Shown here one piece after another: positions 13,710 through 22,160 of a stretch of DNA of 23,497 nt (positions are counted from its first letter, which is position 1; each line of letters starts with the position of its first letter). The translations under genes and the position numbers were made by a program. The notes beneath the pieces were generated by a model, which did not search any database, had not been told where the DNA came from, and saw nothing but the letters and a program-made list of their open reading frames with translations. Source of the stretch: Lachnospiraceae bacterium UBA7160 (GTDB taxonomy: Bacteria; Bacillota; Clostridia; Lachnospirales; Lachnospiraceae); assembly GCA_002491565.1 (NCBI GenBank), contig DKWE01000126.1:1-23497 (forward strand), written 5' to 3'.

Positions 13710-15850
13710 GTGCAGTCTATTTCCGGGAACTGTCTTCGTACTTTAAAAGTGCGCGCGGCTACATCTGCCTGGGATTGTATTTCCTGTTTGGCGGACAGTT
13801 TTTTCTGATGCAGATTCGGTATCAGGGAGTCAATGATATTGCGGCAGTTTTTTCCAATATGTATTTTGTGGTGCTGCTGACGCTTCCGGTGCTGACGATG
13901 AGGCTGCTTGCGGAAGAAAAGCGGATGCGCACAGATCAGGTGCTGCTGACAGCGCCTGTGTCGCTTGCGGAGATTGTGTGGGGAAAATATCTGGCGGCAT
14001 TTACTGTCTTTGCAGCGGGAATTTCTGTCTTTGTCCCGTACTTTGTGGTACTCGGGGCACTGTCCTCTCCGGATGTCCGGATGTTTGCAGGCAATCTCGC
14101 GGGAATGCTGTTCCTGGGGGCGGCTTTAATCGGAATTGGAATGTTTGTGTCCGCGCTGACGGAGAGTCAGATGCTCGCGGCGGTCGGCACGTTTGGGAGT
14201 ATCCTGCTTCTGGTAATTCTGGACAGCATCAGCGGGATTTTGCCTGCACAGCTGTCGCTGGTGAGCACAGTTCTGGGTGCGCTCTCATTTAGCCGCCGGT
14301 TTTCGAATTTTACTGCGGGCTTGCTGAATGGGGCGGATGTTGTGTTTTTTGTCAGCGCTGTGCTCGTGTTTCAGTTTTTGAGTGTGCGGGTCCTGGACCG
14401 GAATCGATGGACGGCGAGCCGGAGGATCAAAAACGCATCGCTCTCGGCTGCGGTCACGGTAGCTTTTCTCGCTGTTGTTGTGCTCTTCAATGTGGTGCTC
14501 GCACTGCTGTTTGAGCGGCTTCCCGCGCTGGATCTGACCGACAACCGGTGGTATCAGCTCTCGGAGGAGTCGGTGGAGGCAGTGAGGGCGCTGGAGACCG
14601 AGGTGGAGATCATTGTCTGTACGGATCAGGAATCGCTGCGGGGGACCGACCACGGGAAGCAGATGGATGAACTGCTGAAGGAGTATGAGAGGACGGGCAA
14701 ATGCATCCGTGTGCGGTTTGCCGACGTGGTGAAAGAACCGGAGCTCGTGAAAGAGTATGCGGACTATGCAGTAGCGGAGGGAAGTATCATCTTTCACAGT
14801 GCGTTAAGAACGCGGGTGGCAGCCCTGGGCGACTGCGTGGAGCGGGTCGGGCTGGAGGATGGATCGGGATACCGGTATGTGTCAAAAACGGAACAGGTGC
14901 TGACATCGGGAATTCTCTATGTGACGGAGGCTTCTGTGATGCAGGTGAGCATCCTGACCGGCCATCAGGAGCTTGGCTGTGAGGATATCTGCAATTACCT
15001 GGAAGAAAATAATTATGAAATCAGGGAGCAGAATATTGCGACGGAGGAGATTGATCCGAAATCCGAAATGGTATTTCTGCTGGCGCCGTCGACAGACTAT
15101 TCAGTGGAGGAGATGCAGAAGCTGGACCGCTATCTGGACCACGACGGTGAGTTTGAACGGCGGCTCTTTTATGTTGCCGCATATAACCAGCCTGAGCTTC
15201 CCGGGATTTCCGGGTTTCTTGCGGAGTGGGGCATCCGGGTCGGCGAAGAGCTGATCGTGGAGACGGACGCAGCAAATACGTATGACGACCAGGGCTTTTT
15301 GTTCGGGGCAGACTTTACGGAGGCGGCGAAACCGTATCTGGAGGCCGTCCGGAATCCGTCTCTCCCGGCGCTTGGTTATTATTGCAGGCCGGTGGAGGCG
15401 CTCTGGGAGGAGAAGGATAACCGGACGGCAGAGACGCTGATTCAGACGAAGGAGAGCTGTGTGCTCTACGCACTTTCGAACGGAGCTTTGTCCGGAGTAA
15501 AGAGCGCGGAAAAATTGTCATGCGGAATCGCCGCGCTGGGCAGCCGGCTGAAGTATCAGGGAATAAAGGAGTGCAGATCCTATGTCGTGGCCTTTGGCTC
15601 TTCGGCAATGTTTTCCTCGTCCGATGCGGTGAGCGACAATTTTAATAACCGGGACTTCACGGTGGAGCTGATCAACCGTCTGAACGGCAAGGAGCAGGGA
15701 ATCAGCATCGCCGGAGTCAGCCTGAGTGCGGAAAAGCTGAGGGTGACGCAGTCCGCCTATCGGATGATTTCTGTGATTTTTGGCCTTTTACTTCCGGCCG
15801 CCTGCTTTGGGGCGGGCGCCGTCGTGACAGTGTACAGGAGGAGATTATAA
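13706..15850 (+). CDS. Fused GldF-like permease and GldG-like auxiliary protein
   Basis: One 714-residue protein joins two parts that are separate in Bacteroidetes. Residues 1-240 are an ABC-2 permease with about six helices (for example 126-148 and 205-225) and the segment EEKRMRTDQVLLTAPVS after helix 2. From about 246, a helix (VTVAFLAVVVLFNVVLALLF) starts the GldG part. Its extracytoplasmic ABC-auxiliary domain (about 275-670) begins DLTDNRWYQLSEESVEAVRAL and contains VSILTGHQELG; a last helix follows at about 688-708. It is coupled to the ATPase gene by ATGA and to the DUF4340 gene by TAATG. The substrate is unknown, and import or export cannot be decided from sequence. Confidence 0.88.
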   Translation: MSAVYFRELSSYFKSARGYICLGLYFLFGGQFFLMQIRYQGVNDIAAVFSNMYFVVLLTLPVLTMRLLAEEKRMRTDQVLLTAPVSLAEIVWGKYLAAFTVFAAGISVFVPYFVVLGALSSPDVRMFAGNLAGMLFLGAALIGIGMFVSALTESQMLAAVGTFGSILLLVILDSISGILPAQLSLVSTVLGALSFSRRFSNFTAGLLNGADVVFFVSAVLVFQFLSVRVLDRNRWTASRRIKNASLSAAVTVAFLAVVVLFNVVLALLFERLPALDLTDNRWYQLSEESVEAVRALETEVEIIVCTDQESLRGTDHGKQMDELLKEYERTGKCIRVRFADVVKEPELVKEYADYAVAEGSIIFHSALRTRVAALGDCVERVGLEDGSGYRYVSKTEQVLTSGILYVTEASVMQVSILTGHQELGCEDICNYLEENNYEIREQNIATEEIDPKSEMVFLLAPSTDYSVEEMQKLDRYLDHDGEFERRLFYVAAYNQPELPGISGFLAEWGIRVGEELIVETDAANTYDDQGFLFGADFTEAAKPYLEAVRNPSLPALGYYCRPVEALWEEKDNRTAETLIQTKESCVLYALSNGALSGVKSAEKLSCGIAALGSRLKYQGIKECRSYVVAFGSSAMFSSSDAVSDNFNNRDFTVELINRLNGKEQGISIAGVSLSAEKLRVTQSAYRMISVIFGLLLPAACFGAGAVVTVYRRRL

Positions 15851-17445
15851 TGAAAGCAAAGGGAAAACTTCTGCTGGTACTTGTACTGGCGGCAGCGGTG
15901 CTGACAGCTATATTCATGCTCCTTACACGGGAGCAGCCTGGAGACCTGACGCGGGAGACAGAGATGCCGGAAGGCACGGAGGTGGTGTTGTGTGCACAGG
16001 AACCGTCGGAGCTTTTGGAGGTACATATTGAGAACGAGAGCGGAGCGGTCGATATCGTGCGGGACGGGGAGAAGGCAGCCCTGCAGGGGTATGGGAAGTA
16101 TGCGCAGAATGCGGTGAAGCTGGAAACTCTGATGCGGAATCTCTCGGAGCTGACCGGGACGCTGGTGGATGCGAAGCATCCGGAGTTGGAGCGGTACGGT
16201 CTCGCGAAGCCGCGTGCCACTGCGAGGCTTGTGGGGAAAGAAGAACTGACGCTCTATCTCGGCGATTACAATGAGAGTGCATCTGTCTGGTATGTAATGC
16301 GCGATGAGGATGAGGCGCTTTATACGGTGCCGGCTGGAAAGGGAGAGTTCCTGATGGCCTCGCCGTATGCGTATCTGAGTACAGAGTTCATACCTGCTTA
16401 CACAGCAGGCCAGGAGATGACAAAGCGTCTGTCCGGCGTGCGGATCGATCGGCCGGACCTGGAGGAGCCGCTGGAAATCCGGGCAATGGAGGGAGAACCT
16501 CAGGCCTATACTTCCGCTTATGAGATCACGAGCCCGGTGCGGGTCAAGACTTCTCTGAAGGCGATGAACGAGGAGATTGGCTCCCTGTTCGGATTTGCGG
16601 CGGATGCTGTGGCAGGGAGATATGAGGAGAAGGATGCGGCCCGGTATGGCTTTGACGAGCCTGCGATGGTGATGACGGTGGAGCACGACGGTATGACGGA
16701 TGTGTTTATCGTTGGCGATGAGGCTGCCCGGGGAGAGCGCTATCTGCTCTATAGCGGAACAGACCTGTGCTATACGATACTGGAGAGCCGGCTTTCGTTT
16801 TTGAGAGTGAACGCGGATGATCTGTTTTTCGGGCTTGCTTTGCTGCCGGATATTGAGAGGGTGGCGGAGGTGGAGCTTGTGCTGGAAGATGAAAAATATC
16901 ATTTCAGGCTCGGAAGAGACGATGCAGGGGAAATCGCGGAGGTTACGGTCGGGTATCTTGCATCAGGCAGCCAGAGAGAAGGGGAAATGCCGGGGATAAA
17001 TCGCGTGATAGACGGTCAGCCAGCGGAAAAAGCGCAGAAAATGAATATCGCAACAGGCGGCCAGGCAGAGGAGGAAGTACCACGGAGGGATATTGTGTCG
17101 GACAGCCAGGCAGAGGAGGAGCTACCGGGGACGGATACGGTGGCAGGTGGATCTCAGAGTCTGGATGAGAAGCAGTTCCGGAGGTTCTTTTCGTTTCTTC
17201 TTGAGGTGGATGTCCAGGAGATTTACCTCGAAGAGGAGGAGGGCGAGAGGCGGCTTGCAGTCACTTACCGCTATCTGGACGGAAGCAAGGATGTGCTGGA
17301 GGAGATCGCCCTGGCGGATGGCCGGACGGCAGGTATCCGGATCAATGGTAAAATGTCCTTTACCGGGCGGCTTGCATATGTGGAAAAGCTGCGCACGGAA
17401 CTGGGACATCTGCTCGCCGGGGAGGAGATTGATACGAACTGGTAG
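15850..17445 (+). CDS. DUF4340 domain-containing protein
   Basis: The 531-residue protein has a single N-terminal membrane helix (about 7-25) and an extracytoplasmic remainder with DUF4340 features: GYGKYAQNAVKLETLMRNLS near 80-100, LERYGLAKPRATA, then YLGDYNESASVWYV. DUF4340 proteins are commonly encoded after GldF/GldG-type genes and are thought to be part of the same complex. Residues 374-433 are four 15-residue acidic repeats just before the last conserved part (LDEKQFRRFFSFLLEVDV). The ATG shares a base with the preceding stop. Role unknown; an accessory or substrate-handling subunit is the best guess. Confidence 0.88.
   Translation: MKAKGKLLLVLVLAAAVLTAIFMLLTREQPGDLTRETEMPEGTEVVLCAQEPSELLEVHIENESGAVDIVRDGEKAALQGYGKYAQNAVKLETLMRNLSELTGTLVDAKHPELERYGLAKPRATARLVGKEELTLYLGDYNESASVWYVMRDEDEALYTVPAGKGEFLMASPYAYLSTEFIPAYTAGQEMTKRLSGVRIDRPDLEEPLEIRAMEGEPQAYTSAYEITSPVRVKTSLKAMNEEIGSLFGFAADAVAGRYEEKDAARYGFDEPAMVMTVEHDGMTDVFIVGDEAARGERYLLYSGTDLCYTILESRLSFLRVNADDLFFGLALLPDIERVAEVELVLEDEKYHFRLGRDDAGEIAEVTVGYLASGSQREGEMPGINRVIDGQPAEKAQKMNIATGGQAEEEVPRRDIVSDSQAEEELPGTDTVAGGSQSLDEKQFRRFFSFLLEVDVQEIYLEEEEGERRLAVTYRYLDGSKDVLEEIALADGRTAGIRINGKMSFTGRLAYVEKLRTELGHLLAGEEIDTNW
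16969..17148 (+). repeat. Four diverged 45-bp repeats in the DUF4340 gene
   Basis: Residues 374-433 divide into four 15-residue units: SQREGEMPGINRVID, GQPAEKAQKMNIATG, GQAEEEVPRRDIVSD and SQAEEELPGTDTVAG. They share a Q-A/R-E-E start and a D/N-x-V/A-x end. The stretch is acidic and probably disordered. Confidence 0.65.
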
Positions 17446-17495
17446 AGCAATACGTTATCTTTAATGTGTAAGTACGGTGGGCCAGTATATTGCTC
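17445..17495 (+). other. Inverted repeat after the exporter operon
   Basis: GAGCAATA (17445-17452) is complementary to TATTGCTC (17488-17495), starting at the last base of the DUF4340 stop codon. Only TT follows, so this is a weak terminator at best. No convincing promoter is seen in the rest of 17446-17585, and the GH43 gene may be read from the exporter operon. Confidence 0.3.
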
Positions 17496-17585
17496 TTGAC
17501 GAGCCGTGGATAGATCCGTATCATGAAAAGCAATGACGTTTCCTTGTCGCCGAGGGGATAGGATAGCAGAAAGGAGCAGATTATT

Positions 17586-19124
17586 ATGAAGTACAGAAAT
17601 CCAATCATTTCCGGTTACAATCCGGACCCGTCCATCTGCAGAGTGGGGGACGACTATTATCTTGTAAATTCATCGTTTGAATTTTTCCCGGGTGTTCCGC
17701 TGTATCACAGCCGGAATCTGGTGAATTGGGAGCCAGTAGGGCACTGCCTTGACCGGAGGAGCCAGCTCGAGCTTGACAAGTGCCGTGCGTCGGACGGAAT
17801 ATATGCGCCGACAATCCGTTACCACGAAGGAATGTTTTACATGACAACTACAAATGTCAGCAACGGCGGCAATTTTATTATTCACACGGAGGACCCGCGC
17901 AGGGGCTGGTCGGAACCTGTCTGGGTCGATCAGGGAGGAATTGATCCGTCTCTGTTCTTTGACGATGACGGAAAGGTTTACTTTACCTCGACGGGGTTTG
18001 GGGAGAATGGAAGACAGGCGATTGTGATCTGCGAGCTGGATCCGCTGACTGGCGAGAAGTATACAGAGACGCGGGTACTCAGCTTCGGCTGCGGAGGCCG
18101 CTATCCGGAGGGGCCGCATCTCTATAAGAGGAATGGAAACTATTATCTGATGCTCGCTGAGGGCGGCACGGAGTATGGACATATGGAGACAATACAGCGC
18201 GCTGATAGCCCCTACGGCCCATTTGAGGCATGCCCGTACAATCCGATCCTCTCACACAGGGAGGATACACGGGAGCGCATCTACTGCACCGGTCATGCCG
18301 ATATCATGGAGGATGCAAACGGCAACTGGTGGATGGTTTGTCTTGCAATCCGCCCGTGCGGCAAGGAGCCGAACCGTGTGCTGTTGCACAATCTGGGGCG
18401 CGAGACGTACCTGGCGCCGGTTACGTGGACAGAAGATGGCTGGCCGATCGCCGGAGAAGGAGGACTGATTGACATCGAGATGGATGGTCCGCTGCCAGGT
18501 GAGGCGCCGAAGAGGGTCTGCCGTGACGTTGTAGATGACTTTTCGACCGATACATTTTCTGCGCATTACAATTTCCTGCGTAATCCGGTGTCTGAGAACT
18601 ATCAGCGTATTCCGCAGGAGAAGCGGCTGCTCCTTTTTGGAAGTACGGTGACACTGAATGAGCAGGATACTCCGACCTGGGTGGGCGTCCGTCAGAAGGG
18701 CTTCGAGACAGAGACTACAGTTCGTGTTTTCCCTGAGCGGGTGTGCCAGGGAATGCGCGCCGGACTTACTGCCTATTACAATATGGACTATCACTATGAG
18801 ATTTATCTGACAAGGGAACAGAACCGCTGGCTTGTCGCGCTGGCGAAGCACGTCCACGATATGTTTGCCGTCACTGCACAGGTGGAGGTGGAGCTGAATG
18901 AAGAAGAAGGACTCTATCTGCGGATTGACACCGATCCGGAGTATTATACCTTCCGCTACAGCACGGATGGAGTACAGTATCAGCTGCTTGGTCGCGGTGC
19001 CGCAGCCGGACTGTGCACCGAGCAGACCCGCACGATGACCTTTACCGGGACATACCTGGCAATGTTTGCCGAGAACGGGGATGCAATGTTTGCGGACTTT
19101 GAAGCGAGGGTAAAAGATTATTAA
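17586..19124 (+). CDS. Glycoside hydrolase family 43, beta-xylosidase/arabinofuranosidase type
   Basis: Releases xylose or arabinose from xylo-oligosaccharides. The 512-residue protein lacks a signal peptide and should act in the cytoplasm on imported oligosaccharides. The five-bladed propeller domain (about 1-310) shows the GH43 catalytic residues: Asp14 in NPDPS (base), Asp120 in GGIDPS (modulator) and Glu175 in RYPEGPHLY (acid). The C-terminal beta-sandwich (about 315-510) is that of the xylosidase-type GH43 subgroup and carries GLTAYYNMDYHYEIYLTRE. AAGGAG lies 9 bases before ATG. Xylosidase versus arabinofuranosidase cannot be separated by eye. It ends at a strong terminator. Confidence 0.92.
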   Translation: MKYRNPIISGYNPDPSICRVGDDYYLVNSSFEFFPGVPLYHSRNLVNWEPVGHCLDRRSQLELDKCRASDGIYAPTIRYHEGMFYMTTTNVSNGGNFIIHTEDPRRGWSEPVWVDQGGIDPSLFFDDDGKVYFTSTGFGENGRQAIVICELDPLTGEKYTETRVLSFGCGGRYPEGPHLYKRNGNYYLMLAEGGTEYGHMETIQRADSPYGPFEACPYNPILSHREDTRERIYCTGHADIMEDANGNWWMVCLAIRPCGKEPNRVLLHNLGRETYLAPVTWTEDGWPIAGEGGLIDIEMDGPLPGEAPKRVCRDVVDDFSTDTFSAHYNFLRNPVSENYQRIPQEKRLLLFGSTVTLNEQDTPTWVGVRQKGFETETTVRVFPERVCQGMRAGLTAYYNMDYHYEIYLTREQNRWLVALAKHVHDMFAVTAQVEVELNEEEGLYLRIDTDPEYYTFRYSTDGVQYQLLGRGAAAGLCTEQTRTMTFTGTYLAMFAENGDAMFADFEARVKDY

Positions 19125-19193
19125 GGGACGGGCTTACATTGCTATACCCTTATCCAGATTATTAGGGCGTTTCCTATATGGATGAGATTTATG

Positions 19194-19234
19194 CAGTGCA
19201 GGCTATGAATGAATTTTAGCCTGCACTGTTTTTT
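19194..19234 (+). terminator. Rho-independent terminator after the GH43 gene
   Basis: CAGTGCAGGCTA (19194-19205) pairs perfectly with TAGCCTGCACTG (19217-19228), with an 11-nt loop, followed by TTTTTT. It separates the GH43 gene from the methyltransferase gene. Confidence 0.9.
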
Positions 19235-19281
19235 ATTCCCACGAGCAACGATTTATTTCTATTTTTAGAGGAGGATTCAGG

Positions 19282-20070
19282 ATGGAAACGAAAGAGTATC
19301 TGAAAAACTATTACGAGGGATATGATGAGAACGGGCGTCTGACCACGAAGCATGGAATGGTAGAGTATATTACGACGATGAAATATATTGAGAAGTATCT
19401 GAAGCCAGGGATGCGGGTCATGGAGATCGGCGCCGCGACGGGACGCTATAGTCACGCATTGGCTCGGAGAGGCTATCAGGTAGATGCCGTTGAATTAGTC
19501 GAACATAATATCGAAATCTTCCGGCAGAACACGATGGAGGGCGAGCTTGTCACGATCACGCAGGGCAATGCGATGGATTTGTCTGCTTTCGAGAGCGATA
19601 CCTATGATATTACTTTGTTGCTCGGCCCGATGTATCATTTGTTCACAGCCGAAGAGAAGCGGAAAGCATTATCCGAAGCGATCCGGGTCACAAAAAAGGG
19701 CGGTATTATTTTTGCCGCGTACTGTATGGGGGATGCGTGTGTCTTAGCATACGGTTTTGTCCGGGGTGAGATCTACAACGTTATTGAAAAATGTATGCTC
19801 GACACAGAGACATTCGACACCTTCTCAAATCCCTGGGACATCTTCGAGCTGTACCGGAAAGAGGAGATCGACCAGTTAAGGGCCGGATTTCACGTTACGC
19901 AGCTTCATTTCATCGCTACAGACGGATATACAAATCATATGCGGGAAACGGTAGACCAGATGGATGAGCGCATGTACGAATTGTATATAAAGTATCATCT
20001 TGCCACATGCGAAAGACAGGATATGGTGGGATACTCTCACCATACGCTTGATATATTCCGGAAGGATTGA
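19282..20070 (+). CDS. Class I SAM-dependent methyltransferase
   Basis: The 262-residue protein has a Rossmann-type SAM site: motif I VMEIGAATGRYSHALA (47-62), an acidic residue ending strand 2 (VDAVELVE, Glu71), motif II/III with QGNAMDLSAFESDTYDITLL, and post-motif VTKKGGIIFAAY. The substrate is unknown; proteins with this layout methylate small molecules more often than nucleic acids, but that is only a tendency. GAGGAGG precedes ATG 19282. Strong terminators on both sides show that it is transcribed alone. No link to the sugar genes is evident. Confidence 0.9.
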   Translation: METKEYLKNYYEGYDENGRLTTKHGMVEYITTMKYIEKYLKPGMRVMEIGAATGRYSHALARRGYQVDAVELVEHNIEIFRQNTMEGELVTITQGNAMDLSAFESDTYDITLLLGPMYHLFTAEEKRKALSEAIRVTKKGGIIFAAYCMGDACVLAYGFVRGEIYNVIEKCMLDTETFDTFSNPWDIFELYRKEEIDQLRAGFHVTQLHFIATDGYTNHMRETVDQMDERMYELYIKYHLATCERQDMVGYSHHTLDIFRKD

Positions 20071-20107
20071 AAATGAGAAAAACATCTAATTCGCTATGAA
20101 CGGATTG

Positions 20108-20151
20108 ATGCCCTGGGGTGAAAGCGTAAAAGCTCCTCCCCAGGGCATTTC
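20108..20151 (+). terminator. Terminator between convergent genes
   Basis: ATGCCCTGGGG (20108-20118) pairs perfectly with CCCCAGGGCAT (20138-20148), followed by a short TT. The 11-bp GC-rich stem should end methyltransferase transcription. It lacks a T run on the minus strand, so it is weaker for the importer operon arriving from the other side. Confidence 0.65.
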
Positions 20152-20224
20152 TGCTGCTATATAGGAAAGTTCATTTGTTGCACCGCATTGTTGGTGATTT
20201 CCCGGAAACTGGGATAACAGACCG

Positions 20225-21097
20225 TCAGCCCTTCACTCCGCCGGAAGCCAGTCCGCTCACCAGATGCTTCTCGATGCAGAGGAACAGGATGATGACCGGG
20301 ATCGTAGCAAACAACGATGCGGCGAACAGGTACTGCCACTCGATCATGTTGTAGCCGTTGAAGATCGTGATACCGACAGTCAGCGGTTTCTTCAGATCCG
20401 TTGAGATCAGGGTAAGGGCGATCGTGTATTCATTCCATGCATTGATGAAAATGAAGATCAGGGTCGTCACGATACCAGGAGCTGCCATCGGGAGCAGGAC
20501 CTTGATCATAGCCTGCACCTTGTTGCAGCCGTCGATGCGGGCCGCCTGTTCCATATCCGGGGAGATGGAGATAAAGGCGCCGCGCAGGAGCCAGATGGCA
20601 AAAGCCTGGTTGAAAGCTGCGTTGATGAAAACCAGCCCAAGCAGACTGTCCGTCATGTTCAGGGTGGACATGACACGGTAGATGCCGATCAGAAGTACAA
20701 CCGGGGAGAACATCTGTGAGATGATGACGAGTCCCAGGAAAAACTTCTGGCCCTTGAATTTCATACGTGCCAGTGCATAGGCAGCTGGGATGCCGCACAG
20801 AATCGCAATCATGGTCGAGCCGCCCGCCACAATTACAGAATTCAGGAAATAGCGCAGCAGGGGAGCCTTGGACCAGATGTCTGTGAAATTCTCCCACAGC
20901 CATACGACCGGAAAGATCGTGCCGTCAGCTGCATAGATCTCCGCACGGCTCTTCAGAGCGGTGGAGAACATGACCAGATACGGATAGAGAATGATCAGCG
21001 TCATGACAGCCACGGACACATAGAGGCAGACGCGCAGCGCTTTCTGCTTCGGGGTCTTTGCTTTTTTGAGAATGATTTCTTCTTTTTTCTTACTCAT
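20225..21097 (-). CDS. Carbohydrate ABC transporter permease, MalG type (second importer)
   Basis: The 290-residue protein has six predicted helices, the first at about 26-48, and the EAA loop MEQAARIDGCNKVQAMIKVL followed by LPMAAPG. The family tail reads LVSGLASGGVKG. GGAGG lies 7 bases before ATG 21097. The start overlaps the end of the MalF-type gene by 8 bp (ATGAGTAA), so the two are co-translated. The N-terminus is rich in Lys and Glu (KKKEEIILKKAK), unlike the first importer's permease; the two clusters look like separate acquisitions, not a recent duplication. Confidence 0.94.
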   Translation of the reverse strand: MSKKKEEIILKKAKTPKQKALRVCLYVSVAVMTLIILYPYLVMFSTALKSRAEIYAADGTIFPVVWLWENFTDIWSKAPLLRYFLNSVIVAGGSTMIAILCGIPAAYALARMKFKGQKFFLGLVIISQMFSPVVLLIGIYRVMSTLNMTDSLLGLVFINAAFNQAFAIWLLRGAFISISPDMEQAARIDGCNKVQAMIKVLLPMAAPGIVTTLIFIFINAWNEYTIALTLISTDLKKPLTVGITIFNGYNMIEWQYLFAASLFATIPVIILFLCIEKHLVSGLASGGVKG

Positions 21098-21983
21098 CGT
21101 TGCCCTCCCTTCTCAGCGATACTACCATGTAGACGGAGGCACACGCGCAGAGAATCAGGAATCCGATGACCGATACAGCGGCGGCTTCTCCTGATTTTCC
21201 TTTATAAAATGCCAGCTTATACAGATAAGTGACCAGGGTGTCGGTCCGGTTTGCCGGATCGCCCTTGGTGATGGTCCAGATAATTGGGAAGGAGTTGAAC
21301 ACGTAGATAATGTTCAGCACCGTGCTGACCGTCAGAGACGGCTTTACCAGCGGGAGAGTGATCCGGAACAGCTGCTGCCAGAAGGTGGCTCCGTCCACCG
21401 TTGCGGCCTCATAAAAGGAGCTGTCGATGCTCTGCAGACCGGACAGCACGCAGAACGTGACAAATGGAATCGTAACGAAGATACCGACCCAGCATTCCCA
21501 GGCAAAGTAGGCAGCGGGTGTCGGAGTCCAGTTGGCTGCCGACTGCAGGATGCCAAGCCGTATCAGGAGTGTATTGAGTGCGCCGTAATCCGTGTCAATG
21601 ATGAACTTCCAGACACCTGCCTGAATGATCAGGGAGGTGGCCCATGGGAAGACAACGACTGCGCGCGCGAGCTTGCGTCCGCGGAACTGATTGTTCAGAA
21701 CGAGCGCAAGGATAAAGCCGATCAAGGTCGAAAGTCCGACAACGACGACGGTCCAGACCAGGGTATTTTGAAGCACCATGGAAAATGTGGAACCCTTCAG
21801 TACTTTCTCAAAATTGTCCAGTCCGGTAAAGCCCTTGATCAGTCCGGATCTTGTAACCTGGCTCAGAGAGATCCGGAATACCTCAAAAATGGGAACCAGG
21901 ATAAAGATCGCCATCAGCAGCATGCTGGGCAGCAGCCAGAGATACGGCTCAACGGAGCTTAAAAACTTCTTTTTCTTTTTCAT
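21090..21983 (-). CDS. Sugar ABC transporter permease, MalF type (second importer)
   Basis: The 297-residue protein has six predicted helices, the first at about 14-34 (LWLLPSMLLMAIFILVPIF), and the EAA loop SSFYEAATVDGATFWQQLF followed by RITLPLVKP. ATG 21983 was chosen because AGGTGG lies nearby upstream and the next residues KKKKKF are a usual start. The longer frame from 22043 runs through an intergenic hairpin region. No ATPase gene is present in the cluster, so a shared MsmK/UgpC-type ATPase must be encoded elsewhere. Confidence 0.94.
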   Translation of the reverse strand: MKKKKKFLSSVEPYLWLLPSMLLMAIFILVPIFEVFRISLSQVTRSGLIKGFTGLDNFEKVLKGSTFSMVLQNTLVWTVVVVGLSTLIGFILALVLNNQFRGRKLARAVVVFPWATSLIIQAGVWKFIIDTDYGALNTLLIRLGILQSAANWTPTPAAYFAWECWVGIFVTIPFVTFCVLSGLQSIDSSFYEAATVDGATFWQQLFRITLPLVKPSLTVSTVLNIIYVFNSFPIIWTITKGDPANRTDTLVTYLYKLAFYKGKSGEAAAVSVIGFLILCACASVYMVVSLRREGNDE

Positions 21984-22013
21984 TGCTTCACCACCTAACC
22001 ATAGTATAAAGCA

Positions 22014-22157
22014 GGAGCAGGGCCGTTGCAGCTCTGCTCCCAAAGATTTCCTTTACAGGAAACTTACATGTCCGCCGCGCAGGCGTCTGCTATGCGTGAG
22101 CGGATCGCTCTGCTTTGAGCCGGTTGCAAATTTCCTTGTCAGTCCGGGCACTTGCCC
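22014..22157 (-). promoter_or_regulatory. Hairpin cluster between binding-protein and permease genes
   Basis: In the 177-bp gap, GGAGCAG/CTGCTCC (22014-22020/22034-22040), TTTCCT/AGGAAA (22047-22052/22057-22062) and the palindrome GGGCACTTGCCC (22146-22157) can form stems in the message. No long T run follows. They occupy the same place as copy B in the first importer but do not share its sequence. They probably protect the binding-protein message or limit permease expression. Confidence 0.4.
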
Positions 22158-22160
22158 TAA

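Noticed and set aside
15757..16902. Minus-strand 381-codon frame opposite the DUF4340 gene
   Set aside because: Antisense of a gene coupled by overlap to its operon; His/Arg/Leu-rich translation without a recognisable domain.
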